Positions 45,180 to 56,763 of a DNA stretch of 64,000 nucleotides are shown piece by piece. How positions within the stretch are numbered: the stretch's first letter is position 1; each line of letters begins with the position of its first letter. The notes beneath the pieces are model-generated. The model ran no database searches, was not told the origin of the DNA, and saw only the letters and a program-made list of their open reading frames with translations. Origin of the DNA: Russula earlei (Eukaryota; Basidiomycota; Agaricomycetes; Russulales; Russulaceae); contig JAGFNK010000010.1 of the NCBI GenBank assembly GCA_025769875.1, positions 248,001-312,000 of the forward strand, written 5' to 3'. Both the position numbers and the translations under genes were made by a program.

Positions 45180-47713
45180 ATACAAAAAAAGATTTTGTAT
45201 TGTAAGGAACAGCAACAGTTGAGGCCGTTAGAGGCAGTGGTGCAAGTCCAAAGGGACCTGATGCAAGGGAGGCAGTGGCATTGGAGGGAGGGGGGTTCCG
45301 AGGGAGGGATGACGGTTCCCCGAGGGCACGTGTGCACACATTCATGGTGGCAGATGTTGCATCGGGCTTGGCGCGCTTCCCTGACCATTTGCCCCTGGCA
45401 TACAGATCATCGTGAACATGGTGGCGCTTTCCCTTAGCGACACCGATGCTTCGTGCTGTCAATCCCCACGTGTTGGGGAGACTGGTCCGTTGTTTTGGGC
45501 CCCGTTTGAGTTTGACACCCATATGCTCAGCTGTCTCTGTCCATGTTTTCTGATTGGGCATGATCACTTCCTTATCAGGTAAGACCTTGGAGCCTTGAAT
45601 TAAATTGATTGCGGCTGCCAAACCATATTTGGCGGCCCATGCAGCCTCAACAATCTCCGCTGTTTGATTAGCATTTTCAAGCCTAGATGTGAGATCGTGC
45701 AATAATGATATGATCTCCTGTGAGAGAGATACTAGGCTCTCCCTTGATGTGGATGAAGAAGATGATGGGGATGGGGGGTCAGGTGATTTATTTGCACTTT
45801 CCTTTTGTGTGCTCCCCTCAGGACAGAGGTAGGGAAAGTGGATGTAGATTGCTGCAATGTGTTTGCAGAATCTAATCTGGGGATAATCTGTGCAATCACA
45901 AGTGACTTCATCAGATCGATTGAGTAAAACACGCCAGAATGGGACTGTGAAGCAACATGAAAGCAGATCTCATCAAATTGCAAGATTGAATCTTGTGAGA
46001 TGCTCTCGGCACAGGTGAAAATTATATGATGCCTGTCAGCCACCAGGTCCTGACCATTGAGCCTGACGTTCTGCCGTTCATGCCTGTTTTGGTAATATGG
46101 CACCATGCGATGCACTAGAACAAATAATATTCGATCAATCTGCCAATTGCGCTTGCCGTCGAGCCAATGTGATTTGAGGACATGATGATATCTAAAAAGA
46201 TTGAGTCATCTTATCTTTAGATCGGGAGGATCACATACACTTCGATCAACATGTTGATGTCCCCTTCCTCAAAGATATGTTGATTTTTCCAGTAAACCAT
46301 GGACCACATATGCACCACAGGCATCCATTGAGACCCAAGATAGTTCACAAAAGTTTCTGGAACCTGAGGATCAGTGGAGATCTCCTCCCAGATTTGTAGA
46401 AAGTCAGCCTGATCATCTGTATGTACCCATCTCTTGATCTTATCCCACAGATCAGGAAAATTGTTACCATCGAAGTGTGATTGCATCACATGCAACATGT
46501 GCCACTTGCAAAGCCATATCCAACTTCCTGGATAGGCAATCTTGAGGGCAGCAATCTGTGTGGCATCACAATCTGTCATAATAATAGACGGCCGGATAGC
46601 CGGACTGGCATCCCTGACCCAATGGACAAAAAAGGATATTGTGTCCTTTGTTCCGTTGGATGCCAGCATCCAGGCAACAGGCACACCTATCTGGAAAAGA
46701 TAAGCGTGCTAAATTGACATTTAGTAAATATTACACACCATGTCCCCAGTGATTGCATGCAATCATGGTAAATAATAAGAAGTCCAGATATTGAGTAAAA
46801 TTATGAGTTGCATCGATACTGATGAAGCTGTTCCCAAGGCGGTGGAATGCCTCCGTTTGGAAAGGGGTCTGGATGCATAATACATATGCATCCTCCTGCA
46901 GATTTGATTGAGATGGGGCACTGTGCAGCCTGTCTTTGTAAAAAACATTTGTTTTTTCATCTGTAAATCTGTTCAACCAGAGCCTGGTGGAGATAGCATC
47001 CTCTGGATGCAGCCTGATAAGCTCATCTTCCATTTCCCAGGCCATGCGGCTTACATCCTGGAGTGAGATGAATCAGTCTTGGCTGCCATCGGGTGATGAA
47101 TCCTGAATATTGTGTACCTTTCCATTATTAAGTTAGCAAATAAAAATAAAATAAATTCAATACAGGCACTTACTATTTCCTGTGGATCAACCTTCTTTGA
47201 CAGCATGAATTTAATTTTATCACGTGCTACATGTGACATTCATGTGTAAGCGAGATTAGCAATTCTGATTTCATGGGAATGCTCGCTTGCATATTGTCCA
47301 AGAATGGTAGGCGCGTCTGTGTAAGACTTGATGACTATTTGGCAACGGCAACCCATCTTCTTGATCTCGGATCTCCATGTGCAATTGGGGTGCTTCTTTA
47401 CATAACTCGAAGCTCCCCTGGATAGTTGATGGGAGCAGACAAAAATCTTCTTTGTCCATCCCTGCCCATGCTCGGTGCTGGATGGAATCAATTCAATTGA
47501 ATGAGCCAATTCTTCTTGCTGGCACCACATGTCGAAATTGGCTGCTGTTGGCCATTCCATGGGGTATCCGCCGTGCTCCTGGTCATAATTGAGTCCTCCC
47601 CTCTTTCCAGAATTGGCAGTGATCTGAAAACATTGTGTCGTAAAAGGGGCGCTCGGGCCGGAATGGGTGGATGATGTGGATGGCATGCCAATCAATTGGA
47701 AATGAGATTGCAT
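45180..47713 (-). pseudogene. MULE-type transposase, disrupted
   Basis: The N-terminal part has a FLYWCH/GCM-like zinc finger: FVCSHQLSRGASSYVKK, NCTWRSEIKKMGCRCQIVI and ASEHSHEIRIAN. The MULE catalytic domain follows: NSFISIDATHNFTQYLDFL (first Asp), then RPSIIMTDCDATQIAALKIA (second Asp region) and WLCKWHMLHVMQSHF. A SWIM zinc finger CDCTDYPQIRFCKH lies near 45,880. A Ser/His-rich C-terminus ends near arm C. Three introns of normal length can be placed. Decay is visible: an in-frame TGA where Arg is expected (47240-47242) and a frame change just before the SWIM motif. The element once moved by a cut-and-paste reaction; this copy is dead. Confidence 0.75.
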
Positions 47714-48022
47714 TCCTTTTCTTTTTGGTAGGGGAAAATGGTAAGGAGTTATCTTATTATTAACACACTTATATAACTAAATTACATCCATTAACGCATG
47801 ATTGAAGTCCTGAGTCTCTTGCCGACACAATTGCCTTTTATGGTAATTCAACCCACTGCAAAATGTCAAAGACTCTTGCCCACCCTTGCCACCAACCACA
47901 TGCACAATGCTTCTTAACTTCATACCATCATCATGCCCACTAGGCAAACGATCCCTCTCCCAGCCTTTCTCCCCTTCCCTGGGGAACAACTCTGAAACCT
48001 ACTACCCCCCAACCATGACTCT

Positions 48023-49190
48023 TTGGCTAGTATACTTGGGCTTGCCCATGCCTATCTAAAGCATCTGCATCCCTCTAAACTTGCCCAACCAGATGAGTCA
48101 ATGAAGGCCTCTGCACATCTCCTGAAGCTCTTCCTGAATGATACTCTAGTCACTTCCCTCCCCTTAGAGCACCACCCACAATCCACTGCCCCTTCCAGAG
48201 AACTTAACTCGCTCCAGAATCGCCTCACCAGCCTGGAGACCACACTTATCAATCTCACTCAGGCTTCAGTTGACATGAGAAAGGAAATCAAAGCCCTGCC
48301 CAAAAACACCACAACACCCGCCAAGGCCAAAGTCCCAGTGACACCAGCCTCTAACACCACTCCCACATATGCAGCCAAGGCCTCCCTCCCCCCCTGCCCT
48401 TGTGCGGTCATGAAGACATCTGCTTACACCTGGCCAGCCTCCCTCCGCCCTAACCCTGCAGACATATGCGCCACCATCAACTCTGCCTTATGTTCAACCA
48501 ACAACAACCAAGTCCACGTGTCCACCACAAGGTGGACACAAAAGGGTAACTAAGTGATTTGGGGTGGTCTGAACACCACAGCACACAACCTCATGACCTC
48601 CCTCCCCACAATCTCTGAGGCCCTGCAAGCCTCCCTCTCAGTCAACTCCATCTCTGCCTTCCAAGAACCCCCCACCAGTACGACCAAACGTCAAATGGTC
48701 CAAACTTACAATAAATGCTGCCCCAACTGGCAAAACTAACACAAGAGAAGCATACACCCCACAGGAGTGCCACCAAGCACTCCTGGCTGAGAACCCCACT
48801 TACGCCACCCTCACCATTACCCAACCCCCTTCATGGGTTAGGTCCCCATCAACTTATGCCCCAGGTGTGCACTCCTCCCTCTCAGTCTCCTTTGAAGACC
48901 CAGATGGCACAAAGGCCCAGGCACTCCTCCACTTATGCACCCTACACATGCTTGGGCATGTGGTAACCCTAAAGCACTGGAGAAGCAACCCACCAAAGAA
49001 CACCAACAAGAAACACCCCACCCCAAAACATCCAACCCTCAACCCAATTGGTGCCACTCCCACCCCAAGCGCCGCCAACTTCCTGCCCAGCCCCACTCCC
49101 CCTGCCCCAACATCCTTCACCAGACTGGCCTTCATGCCCTTCAGCAGAATACCACCTGCCCCCATGCTCTAGACACATGCGTCTGTGCTG
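48023..49190 (+). pseudogene. LINE (non-LTR retrotransposon) ORF1 remnant
   Basis: The first frame (48023-48553) includes a coiled-coil-like stretch, LNSLQNRLTSLETTLINLTQ, an Ala/Thr/Pro linker, then DICATINSALCSTNNNQVHV. After a frame break the sequence continues with VIWGGLNTTAHNLMTSLPTI, NVKWSKLTINAAPTG, YTPQECHQALLAENPTYATL and SWVRSPSTYAPGVHSSLSVS, ending in Pro/His-rich text. This is the order seen in ORF1 (gag-like, RNA-binding) proteins of agaricomycete LINEs. No reverse transcriptase or endonuclease follows. Stops and shifts show it is inactive. Confidence 0.6.
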
Positions 49191-49785
49191 GAGACACAGT
49201 CAAACCCTCCCACACAATGCATGAGCAATGCTCCACCACCCAACTATACTGGACAATAGGCTTTTTGATCATGTGTTTTCGCTTGTGTTTTTGCCACCCC
49301 CATGTACAACTCCAATCCCCTGCACCTTTGACCTGAGCTGGTTCCCCATGCTCTGCCCCCCCTTTCTTTTGTCCCTTCTCATTCAAGTATGAAACCTGCT
49401 CCCCTATCCCTATATACACAGAACAGTAGGAAGTCATAGGTTACTTTTAGTGTTTTGGGCTGGGCACAGTGCGTGATAAGCCTGCTCTTAGGTACCCAGG
49501 GACTGCCCATGTACTTAGTTTATAAAGCAGTATACAAAAGCAAATTCAAAAAAAACAAAACAAAACAAAACAAAACCACATGCGCAAGCCACCTCCCTTG
49601 CACCCAACATCAAGCCCTTGCCACCGACCATGCGTATGCCACACGCCCACAAGACTCGATTCCAGGCCGTTCGCCACCAACCGCACGCCAACGACCTTGC
49701 AAACCGATGTCAAGACCTCGACCATATCGCCCAGTCCTCGCCACCGACCACATGCACACACCACGCCCCAGCACACTCGACACGT

Positions 49786-49995
49786 TCATATCTCAAAGCC
49801 TTTCATGACCGCCTTGACCGCCTTGACCAGTCTCGATTCCCTTTCATGGCTCTCCCTCCCTTTCATGGTCCTCTGATTCCTTTCATATTCTCCTTTGTAC
49901 TGTCCTATACATAAAAACCCTAGCTACTCTGTAGTAGCGCAGTGAATAAGGATCCCTCTTTGCGGCCCAATCACCCCTGCCTGAGAAAGCAAGAA
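49786..49995 (+). repeat. Dispersed repeat, copy 2 (promoter-like)
   Basis: Second copy of the repeat at 44,588-44,759, with ATAAAAACCCTAGCTACTC and the following CCCTCTTTGCGGCCC. It ends just before the intact CRN-like gene's upstream region. An A-rich run with AAAAC repeats lies at about 49,548-49,575. Confidence 0.6.
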
Positions 49996-50183
49996 GCCTC
50001 AATGGTCACGTGAACCACTTGCTCCCCCCCCCTTCTCTCCTCTTTCTGCTTGGACTGGTCAACATGATTCGCGTGTCCCCGGACTCGCTACAGTACAGCG
50101 TTGCGATTGTGTTGAAATTATGCAAAATTCCAAATTTTGTAACCCTGACAAAAATGTTTTGCAGGTCACAACAAAATACCCAA

Positions 50184-50209
50184 CCTGACGAAACCCTTAT
50201 TTCGTCAGG
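50184..50209. promoter_or_regulatory. Perfect hairpin upstream of the CRN-like gene
   Basis: CCTGACGAAA (50184-50193) and TTTCGTCAGG (50200-50209) form a perfect 10-base stem with a 6-base loop, 372 bases before the ATG. GGTCACA words flank it (50164 and 50212 on). A role as a binding site or as a remnant of a transposon end is equally possible. Confidence 0.35.
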
Positions 50210-50581
50210 GAGGTCACAGGTCACACAGGGTGACAAATTGATCTAATTGGTACAGTATGGGCAGTTCAAAGTTTTGCACCCATGTGAGCACCCAAAAATC
50301 GACATTTCAAACCCTGAATATTAGGCTCCCATACTTTAGCTGCATCTAGATACAGTATATAAGGTTCTACTGTCAAAGTTTCAAGGCAATCTGTTGAAAA
50401 AACTGTTGAGATATAGCTGTTTTAATTTCGCACTCGAAATGACATCCAAAAATGGTAAGTGCAAGGTCACGTGAAAATGACAATAACGAAACAACTCTCA
50501 CGGTTGAACTCTGAGAACCTGGCGGTGACATAACATGTCACACCGCAGAATCTTTGCTCCCAGCCACCCCCCCCGTCAATT

Positions 50582-53500
50582 ATGTCCAGCCAGAGCCCTC
50601 AACAGACTCTTGGTTCATCTACATCCCATCACTCCGAGTCTCTGAGTACTGTCACGGAATTTCCGTCCTTGAACGAGGGTGTTCGTGAATCTCTTCAGCG
50701 GATGTTTCAACGTGGTGACTCTGTCGACAAGATTCGGGAAAACCTGGACCATTCCTTTATCGCTGTTCGCCGCGCTCTCTCCGAGGCCGGGGATCCGAAA
50801 CTGAGGGACCGTCTTAAGACCGACCCCGAATTCAAAGCTTATGTAAAGCCTGGGAGCAATGGAGAGATTCAACTTATCGAGTTACTGGTGAAGATGATAA
50901 ACAACCAGCTGGACTGGGAGGAATTACTTAAATGTGGTACATTGCTTTCTGCCCTTTGACGCTAAAGCCTCTGATTATCGGACTCTGTCTCTAGAAGCGT
51001 TTCTAAATCCTGAGCCGGAACCAAATGTCGATCCCCTAGCTTTCGGTGCGCAGTGGATGCAACGTTTCTCCATATTTTACTGATCTCCTCTGACTCGGAT
51101 AACAGCCACCTCACGCGCTTGGAGTAGTAAATATAAAGGCAACCTCGCGCGTGTACTTTTCCTGACTATTGCGGATTACCTTTCGCGAGAACGAACTTGC
51201 TACGCAAGACTCACCACTATTGTCAACTCTTCTGGAACTGGCAAGTCACGGATGGTTGACCAACTTGGCACGGAGGTGGTAGTGGTGCCTATGTGTTTAC
51301 GTATGGGACATGAAGGTTTTCCGTTCTGTTCTTGTTTAATAAGTATGACTTACTTACAATCTGACCCCACAGGGTACCCTCCTCCTGATAAGGAAATCCG
51401 TGATTGGCTTCTTGTAGGGAAAACTGATAGAGTTACTGTGCGGAAGAAGTTGTATGGACTTGCGCATTCTCTCTTAGTTGTCACTCTCAGTAAACTGGAG
51501 GCCATCGAGCGCGAAGGTGATTATCTTCCGACTGCTCCCCGGATTAGTCGCCAATGGCTCTGCAGGCCACCAGGATTCTCAGGAACCGAAATCGAGGAAG
51601 CAAAACAAGAAATCGGTCCAAGAGCGCCATGAGATGTTGGCACTCGCCTTCCATGAGCATATGACCCAGGGACAATCACATCCAACGGATGACTATCGAG
51701 AAACATTCTACAACAATGTAATTAAGTTGGCAAACGAGGTGAATATCCTGACCTTCCTAGTTCTGTGAGAGTGACAGATTTCTAGTTTACAGAAACAGGC
51801 CAACATGTCAAGGACAACGATGAGCGTGATGGCCGGTACGTTTCGCCACGGCTCGGGGGCCTACTTGAGGCAGGCGAAAACCTCTGCCGCTTCATAGATG
51901 AAAACCAAATATTGGATTCCAAGGAAGGCTTGCGACGGCCCCTGATCATCCTTGCTTTTGACGAGGCCCATATTCTCACTGATCGACCAGACGAGCAAAA
52001 TGACTGGAACCTCTTCACTGAGCTCCGTCGAATTCTCCGCGAAATAAAGGACCTCCCCATATTCTCATTGTTTCTTTCGACCGCTGGCCGCTTCCACAAA
52101 TTCTCCCCAGAAATTCGATTTGATCCATCAGCTCGGGCCAGAGAGCCCACCAATCGTCCCCTCAATCCAATCTCTGAAATAAGTTTCGATGACATTGCGC
52201 ACCCCGCAATTATGGATACCCGCACGATACACGATGTTGTAACAACTGATTGGATTTCCCATCTGGGTCGCCCATTGTATGTCCACCCCAGTTATCCCTT
52301 AAGAGAGCGCTTTCGTACCACCTTGAATAGATTCGGGAGTTATTTGGATAGCCTGCCAGAGGATGTCAAAAATGAAGTAAGGGTTATAGATTACGCGAAG
52401 CAGAAGCTGCTGTGCGGTCCGACCGTACTGGACGACAATCCGAATGGGGTCCTGGCGTGCCTTTCCGTACGTTTTGCGCTGACGTTCAACATGGACGTCT
52501 CAGCACGCGACGTAAGCTTTGCACAAGTTGAACGGCATATGCTACTCTGTATCGCAGCAACTGTTGGACTCGAGAAACTGGTCACCATGGCTGGGTCCGA
52601 ACCACTTCTGGCTGAGGCCGCCTATGACCTCATGAAGGAGACGCGGATGAACGCGGTGCGCCATCTGGCGAACCATTCAGACTTGAACTGCGTCGACCGT
52701 GGACGGCGTGGTGAACTGGTTGCGACCCTGCTCATAATGCAAGCGTTCGACGCTGCGCGGGGAATTCATAAAGACAGATGGGTTACTGTGGTCGACTTCA
52801 TGAAGGCTTTACTTCCGGAGTCGAACTATGAGGCGCTTCTCCGATCTCTGCCGACTTCCTGGCCTGACACTTACAACGAGCAAATGACGTTTAAGGGGAT
52901 ATTCAAGGACTATGGCTTGTGGTTTAACCACGTCATCAAGGTCGAAAGTAAGCAGATGATCTCAAAAAAACATCTCTGGAAATTTGTTACGCGTGGGGCG
53001 ATGATATTATGTGCAACTAATCAAGAGGGCATCGACATTGTTTTACCTGTTTTTCACACGGGGCGGAAACTTGGCCCTGACTCTATGACGGCGGTAGTCA
53101 TCCAGGTGAAGAATGCGCGGGATCACAAGACAACACTCAACGAGTCGTTGTTTGACGCCATGGACTCTGTTGTCAAATCGGCCATTTTCTCTACATCCAA
53201 TGACTCCGAGTCCACCAATCAAGTTCCTTCCAAGCGGAAGCCCACAGGGCCTGCAGGGCCTTCAACGCCGAAGAAAGCGAAAGGGAATGTGACCCCGGCG
53301 CCAGAGGTGGTGACCCCGAAGCTGGCAAACGAGAATATGAAGCCGGTCATCCGACTAGTATTCGCATTGGCCTCTCCAAAGTCTGCCGTTGTCTTCAGGG
53401 AACGGCCCCTCATCAAGAACGACTTCGATGGATTTACTGCATTTGATATCTGGCTCGCGGGCCTCGACCGCAAAACGTTCAATCAGCTTCAGGATGCTGA

Positions 53501-53678
53501 TACGGAATCGTACAAAATACTATTGGAACGGTCACTTATGCCTCACGACGCCTTCAAGCTAGTGGATGACCCAAACACAGGGAAGGAAACGAAGAAAGCG
53601 AGAGTGACTCGCAGGCAGATGATGGCCCCACTAATACTCCCAGATGATAATTGTAATGACATTCACCTCCGGTCATAA
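50582..53678 (+). CDS. Crinkler-type P-loop NTPase / PD-(D/E)XK nuclease-like protein
   Basis: Six exons join without a phase error: 50582-50936, 50995-51045, 51106-51300, 51373-51516, 51566-51738 and 51786-53678, giving 936 residues. Residues 1-140 are helical and polar with no ubiquitin-like CRN header. Walker A is NSSGTGKSRM (Lys about 182). Walker B is PLIILAFDEAHIL (Asp-Glu about 365-366), followed by FSLFLSTAGR like a sensor strand. A helical region spans 400-700. A nuclease-like core shows GIDIVLPV (Asp about 723) and VVIQVKN (about 746-749), the D..(E/Q)xK pattern of PD-(D/E)XK enzymes. A Lys/Pro-rich linker (TPKKAKGN, possibly nuclear localisation) and an acidic/basic tail follow. 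Among its neighbours in the island it is the only intact gene. Targets and role are unknown; family members are linked to host-microbe conflict and to transposons. Confidence 0.75.
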
Positions 53679-54189
53679 GAACGTGGAGATGTACTTTTAC
53701 GATTACGATATTCTCGCTCTTTGATGTGTTCTTACATCCTAAACCAATAATGTGCATGCTTGCGCTTGTGCTGTAGCGAACCGGAGAAGGGCGCGCTTGA
53801 TTTCGTGAGGTTGGTCACTGGACTCGATACCCAGAGGAAAAGAGAGGTGATTTTGAACGCGGAACGCGGACGCGACGAAAACCTTCGCGCCTGATGCTTT
53901 CTTGAGGCCGGAGAAGGCAAAAGGGAATCTGTCATTTCAAGAAAGTGGTTATGGTTCTTATAGACGAAGCAGGGACTAAGGGAGAATATGAAATGAAAAT
54001 GAAAGGGAGCCGGGACCACGAAATTGATACTAGGGCTGCGAACGATGCCGGTTTCGCACTGACCAAGGTAGACTGGTTTTCGTTTCAATCCGTCCGCATG
54101 GTCTTCCGCGGTTTTGTGGTAACCTCCTCCATCGGCCCGTCCCCGCCACTCTCTTCGCCACGGCAGCAGACGTATCCGCCATCTCCACA
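53679..54189. other. Spacer between the CRN-like gene and the TAF9 copy
   Basis: Holds the 3' ends of two converging genes. Open frames on minus (to 53732) show no motif; a piece TARTPSDDVEMADTSAAVAK (about 54,150-54,215) may be displaced C-terminal coding sequence of the TAF9 copy. Confidence 0.4.
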
Positions 54190-54873
54190 TCATCCGACGG
54201 GGTGCGCGCCGTGTTGACAAAGACGGGTAACGACAGGAGGACGGTGAGCCGCGGCCGAAGTGGCCTGGGACTGCGGAGGAGCCCGGGTGGCGGCGGCGTC
54301 GGGGATGGCGGCGGGTTCCATGTCCTCTTCGTCGTCCTCGGACGCCGACTCGACGATCTCTTCGATATCCTCGTCGTACTGCTTCTCCTCCAGCGAGGGC
54401 CTGTTCGGCACGAAGTCAAAGTCGATCGCGGTCAGACATTCCTTCGCAGGCGGCAAACGGAGGCCGAACACTTCCGGCACGGCCGGGAGGGGTTGCGCGT
54501 TGGTCTGCGTGGCCAAGGAGAGGGTGTACTGCTTTTCTTTTTTAAAAAACAAACAAATAACGTCGGGCGCCTGCGGGCGGGCGGGCGGGCATGGAACCTG
54601 ACGAATCTCTTTCGGGACGCGCCCCACCAAACTCCCAGCCTACGCGGGCTTGCATGGCAAGGGTGACGTCGTCCATCTCGACCTTGATCGGGCGTCTGGC
54701 GTGCTCCGCGTACACGAGCGCGTCAGAGAGGACCTGGGCGGTGTACCTGTGCAAGAATTCTGGTGCAGGACCCCCAGCTGCGCATCTTGGACCGTAGGCG
54801 TCGAGGCCAAAAGGAGGGAGATGGCTCGGGCAGCGGGCGGGAGGGATTCTGTCGCTGTTGCGGTTCGGGACAT
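54190..54873 (-). pseudogene. TAF9: TAF9 (TFIID/SAGA histone-fold subunit), disrupted copy
   Basis: The start MSRTATATESLPP is at 54871-54873, followed by the first histone-fold helix ARAISLLLASTPTVQDAQ. In a second frame comes HRYTAQVLSDALVYAEHA, then RRPIKVEMDDVTLAMQARVG; after another shift come RVPKEIRQ, LATQTNAQPLPAVPEVFGLR and an acidic region (EDIEEIVESASEDDEED). TAF9 pairs with TAF6 in TFIID and SAGA. Two breaks are seen: around 54,755 (in the alpha-2 helix, with about two residues missing) and at about 54,611 (one extra G in GGGG). The start codon lies inside the 8-base duplication of the adjoining hAT element, so the native promoter is separated by 1.45 kb. Either this is a dead copy or the sequence carries indel errors. 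The true C-terminus is not certain. Confidence 0.7.
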
Positions 54874-54878
54874 GGGGC

Positions 54879-56329
54879 TAAGGCTCCAACTGTATTATCT
54901 ATTTGTATGTATACCCTCCAAGCTGAAAGTCAGGTATACAGTAAATATACAGTATATAGTTGTTTAGACAGTTATAGACAGTTACTTCACTCATGCAGTT
55001 AAGTAAGAGCATGAATGGGTCTGCTTCTCGCAGTGACTCACAGGCATTGACATGTAATTGATTCAGCAATTGTCAATGTTTTTCCCACCTTCGTTGCCAG
55101 CTGCCAGAACCCATTTTCTCATACAATGTTGAAGCCATTACTCTTGTATAGACCTCCTATGGACAACAGTGCATAGTTGTGCTCATTAAGTTTCAGTGTA
55201 GGCTGTCAATGCATGGGTCTTTCACTCCCGAGTCTTCATGGATGTATTCTTTCACCAGCTGACTGGACATTGTTGGAACAGCTAGCTGATGTTCTTGAGG
55301 CATGCCCTTTTCTTTTGAATTTTAAGACACAACTGATTGTAAACAATAGGTTTTTACCCAGGTTATGCTGCAAATGTCACAGGCATCAATCCCAACAATC
55401 CCATTTGTCCTTCCGGCATACAAGAAGATGGATCATCATCTGGTCAAGGTATCCAAAGGAGCAACATATGGTCCAGCTCTATGACATGCTGCACTGGCAG
55501 GACAGGGCAAGCTCTCAAAGTACAAGGCACTGGCTGAGAACAACCAGTTCTACACTATCACAACAGGTTCACAGTCTAGTGTCCGAATTTGATACCTTAC
55601 TCAAAAATTCTTGATGGCAGCTCTCCATCCATTCTTTTGAGCAGAGTGGTTCAAGCATACTGTTTCACAGGACCTCCAAGGACAACAAAAGGCTGCTGCA
55701 GAAAGGCTAGCTGTTGAGAAGGCTGAGACATTATTCATATATGTTGCTCAGGAGTACTACAATAATTTGGTGTCAGACGATTGTGAACTGCCAGAGACAT
55801 CTCCATTGAAGCATGGAATTCAAGCGCAGGTAACTGGCTCACAGATGTATGCAATGTTGAAATTGCAGCCACATTACCCACTGAGCAATCAGAAGACAAC
55901 ATGATGGAGGAGATCCAACGATATTCAGTCATTGGTCTACTAAGCTCATTTGTTTTCAGAAAAACACACAGTCCTTCTCCACACCTACTTGCATGGCAAG
56001 AGATGTTTTTGCTATTCTAGCAATGAGTGTCTCAGTTGAACAAGTGTTCTCAAAGTTGAACCACATTTGCACAGATCTACGGTCATTGCTGAAGGCAGAG
56101 ACCATCTCAGAAGCTCTGTTATTGAAGGTATGGATCCAGGAGGGACTCTTGGATGTGAATGAGCCAAAACCACCACAAAAAAAGCATGGCTCTGCTCAGT
56201 AGATTTTGTAATACAATAACTGTATAAACAACCATATAACTGTATATATAGTGTATATAGATAGTAGACAACTGTATATGTATATTTACACCGCTGGCCA
56301 TATACATATACTATATGGTTGGAGCCTTA
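54879..56329 (+). mobile_element. hAT-family element, 1,451 bp, with exact target duplication
   Basis: The termini are perfect 12-base inverted repeats: TAAGGCTCCAAC (54879-54890) and GTTGGAGCCTTA (56318-56329). Both sides carry the same 8 bases, CATGGGGC (54871-54878 and 56330-56337), the duplication length expected for hAT transposons. Inside lie remnants of an hAT transposase on the plus strand. At 1.45 kb it is far shorter than an active element and carries AT-rich subterminal DNA, so it is a deletion derivative. Confidence 0.92.
55177..56202 (+). pseudogene. hAT transposase remnants with C-terminal dimerisation region
   Basis: The last 210 bases (55993-56202) encode MARDVFAILAMSVSVEQVFS, then KLNHICTDLRSLLKAETISE and LLLKVWIQEG, the hAT C-terminal dimerisation motif (compare SVxxERxFS and the W.. 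end). Upstream, an exon-like piece near 55,240-55,330 (DWTLLEQLADVLEAC) fits the region before it. Several frame changes separate the pieces, and the N-terminal zinc finger and catalytic Asp motifs are not found. It is a dead, internally deleted gene lying entirely inside the hAT termini. Confidence 0.75.
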
Positions 56330-56429
56330 CATGGGGCTTGCTTGCTGCTGGGTGAGGAGCTGTATCCCGGGAAAGGAGTGGTAGCTTATTACATAATCAC
56401 CACAGCTGCGATTCCCAATCATTCTCCAT

Positions 56430-56763
56430 TGGGGGGGGGGATGGTGCAGTGGTACCTCCCTCCTTGGTCTATGGTACACTGTACTCCCTGGGTTCAAACC
56501 CAGCAAACCGTGCTTTTAGGGGTTTTAGTGGGTATTGGGCTCTGCCTGAGTCCCACACTACCAGTGATCCAAAGAAGGCATGGGCCCAGAAGCAGAAGCT
56601 TTGGCCATCACCTGAGTAGAGCAGGTGTGTGTAAATGCATTTCCCCTTGAGGCCTAGTCTCAGCATATCAGACTGGCTACAACCTGGTGGTAGGGACTGC
56701 TCTGTTTGCTCATGCCTACCACCATATCTGTAAAAAGACAGGGTTTTCCAAAAAAAAAAAAAG
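56430..56763 (+). mobile_element. tRNA-derived SINE with poly-A tail and 11-base target duplication
   Basis: The head has an A-box-like TGGTGCAGTGGTA and a B box GGTTCAAACCC inside a perfect T-arm (CTGGG TTCAAAC CCAG). A tRNA-unrelated body of about 220 bases follows, then a run of 13 A (56750-56762). Identical TCATTCTCCAT blocks flank it (56419-56429 and 56764-56774). This is the structure of a polymerase III retroposon mobilised by a LINE. The left end also shows a run of ten G (56431-56440). Confidence 0.85.

Noticed and set aside
56430..56530. Functional tRNA gene at the SINE head
   Set aside because: A B box and T-arm are present, but no acceptor stem or clean anticodon arm can be folded; the poly-A tail and target duplications identify a SINE.
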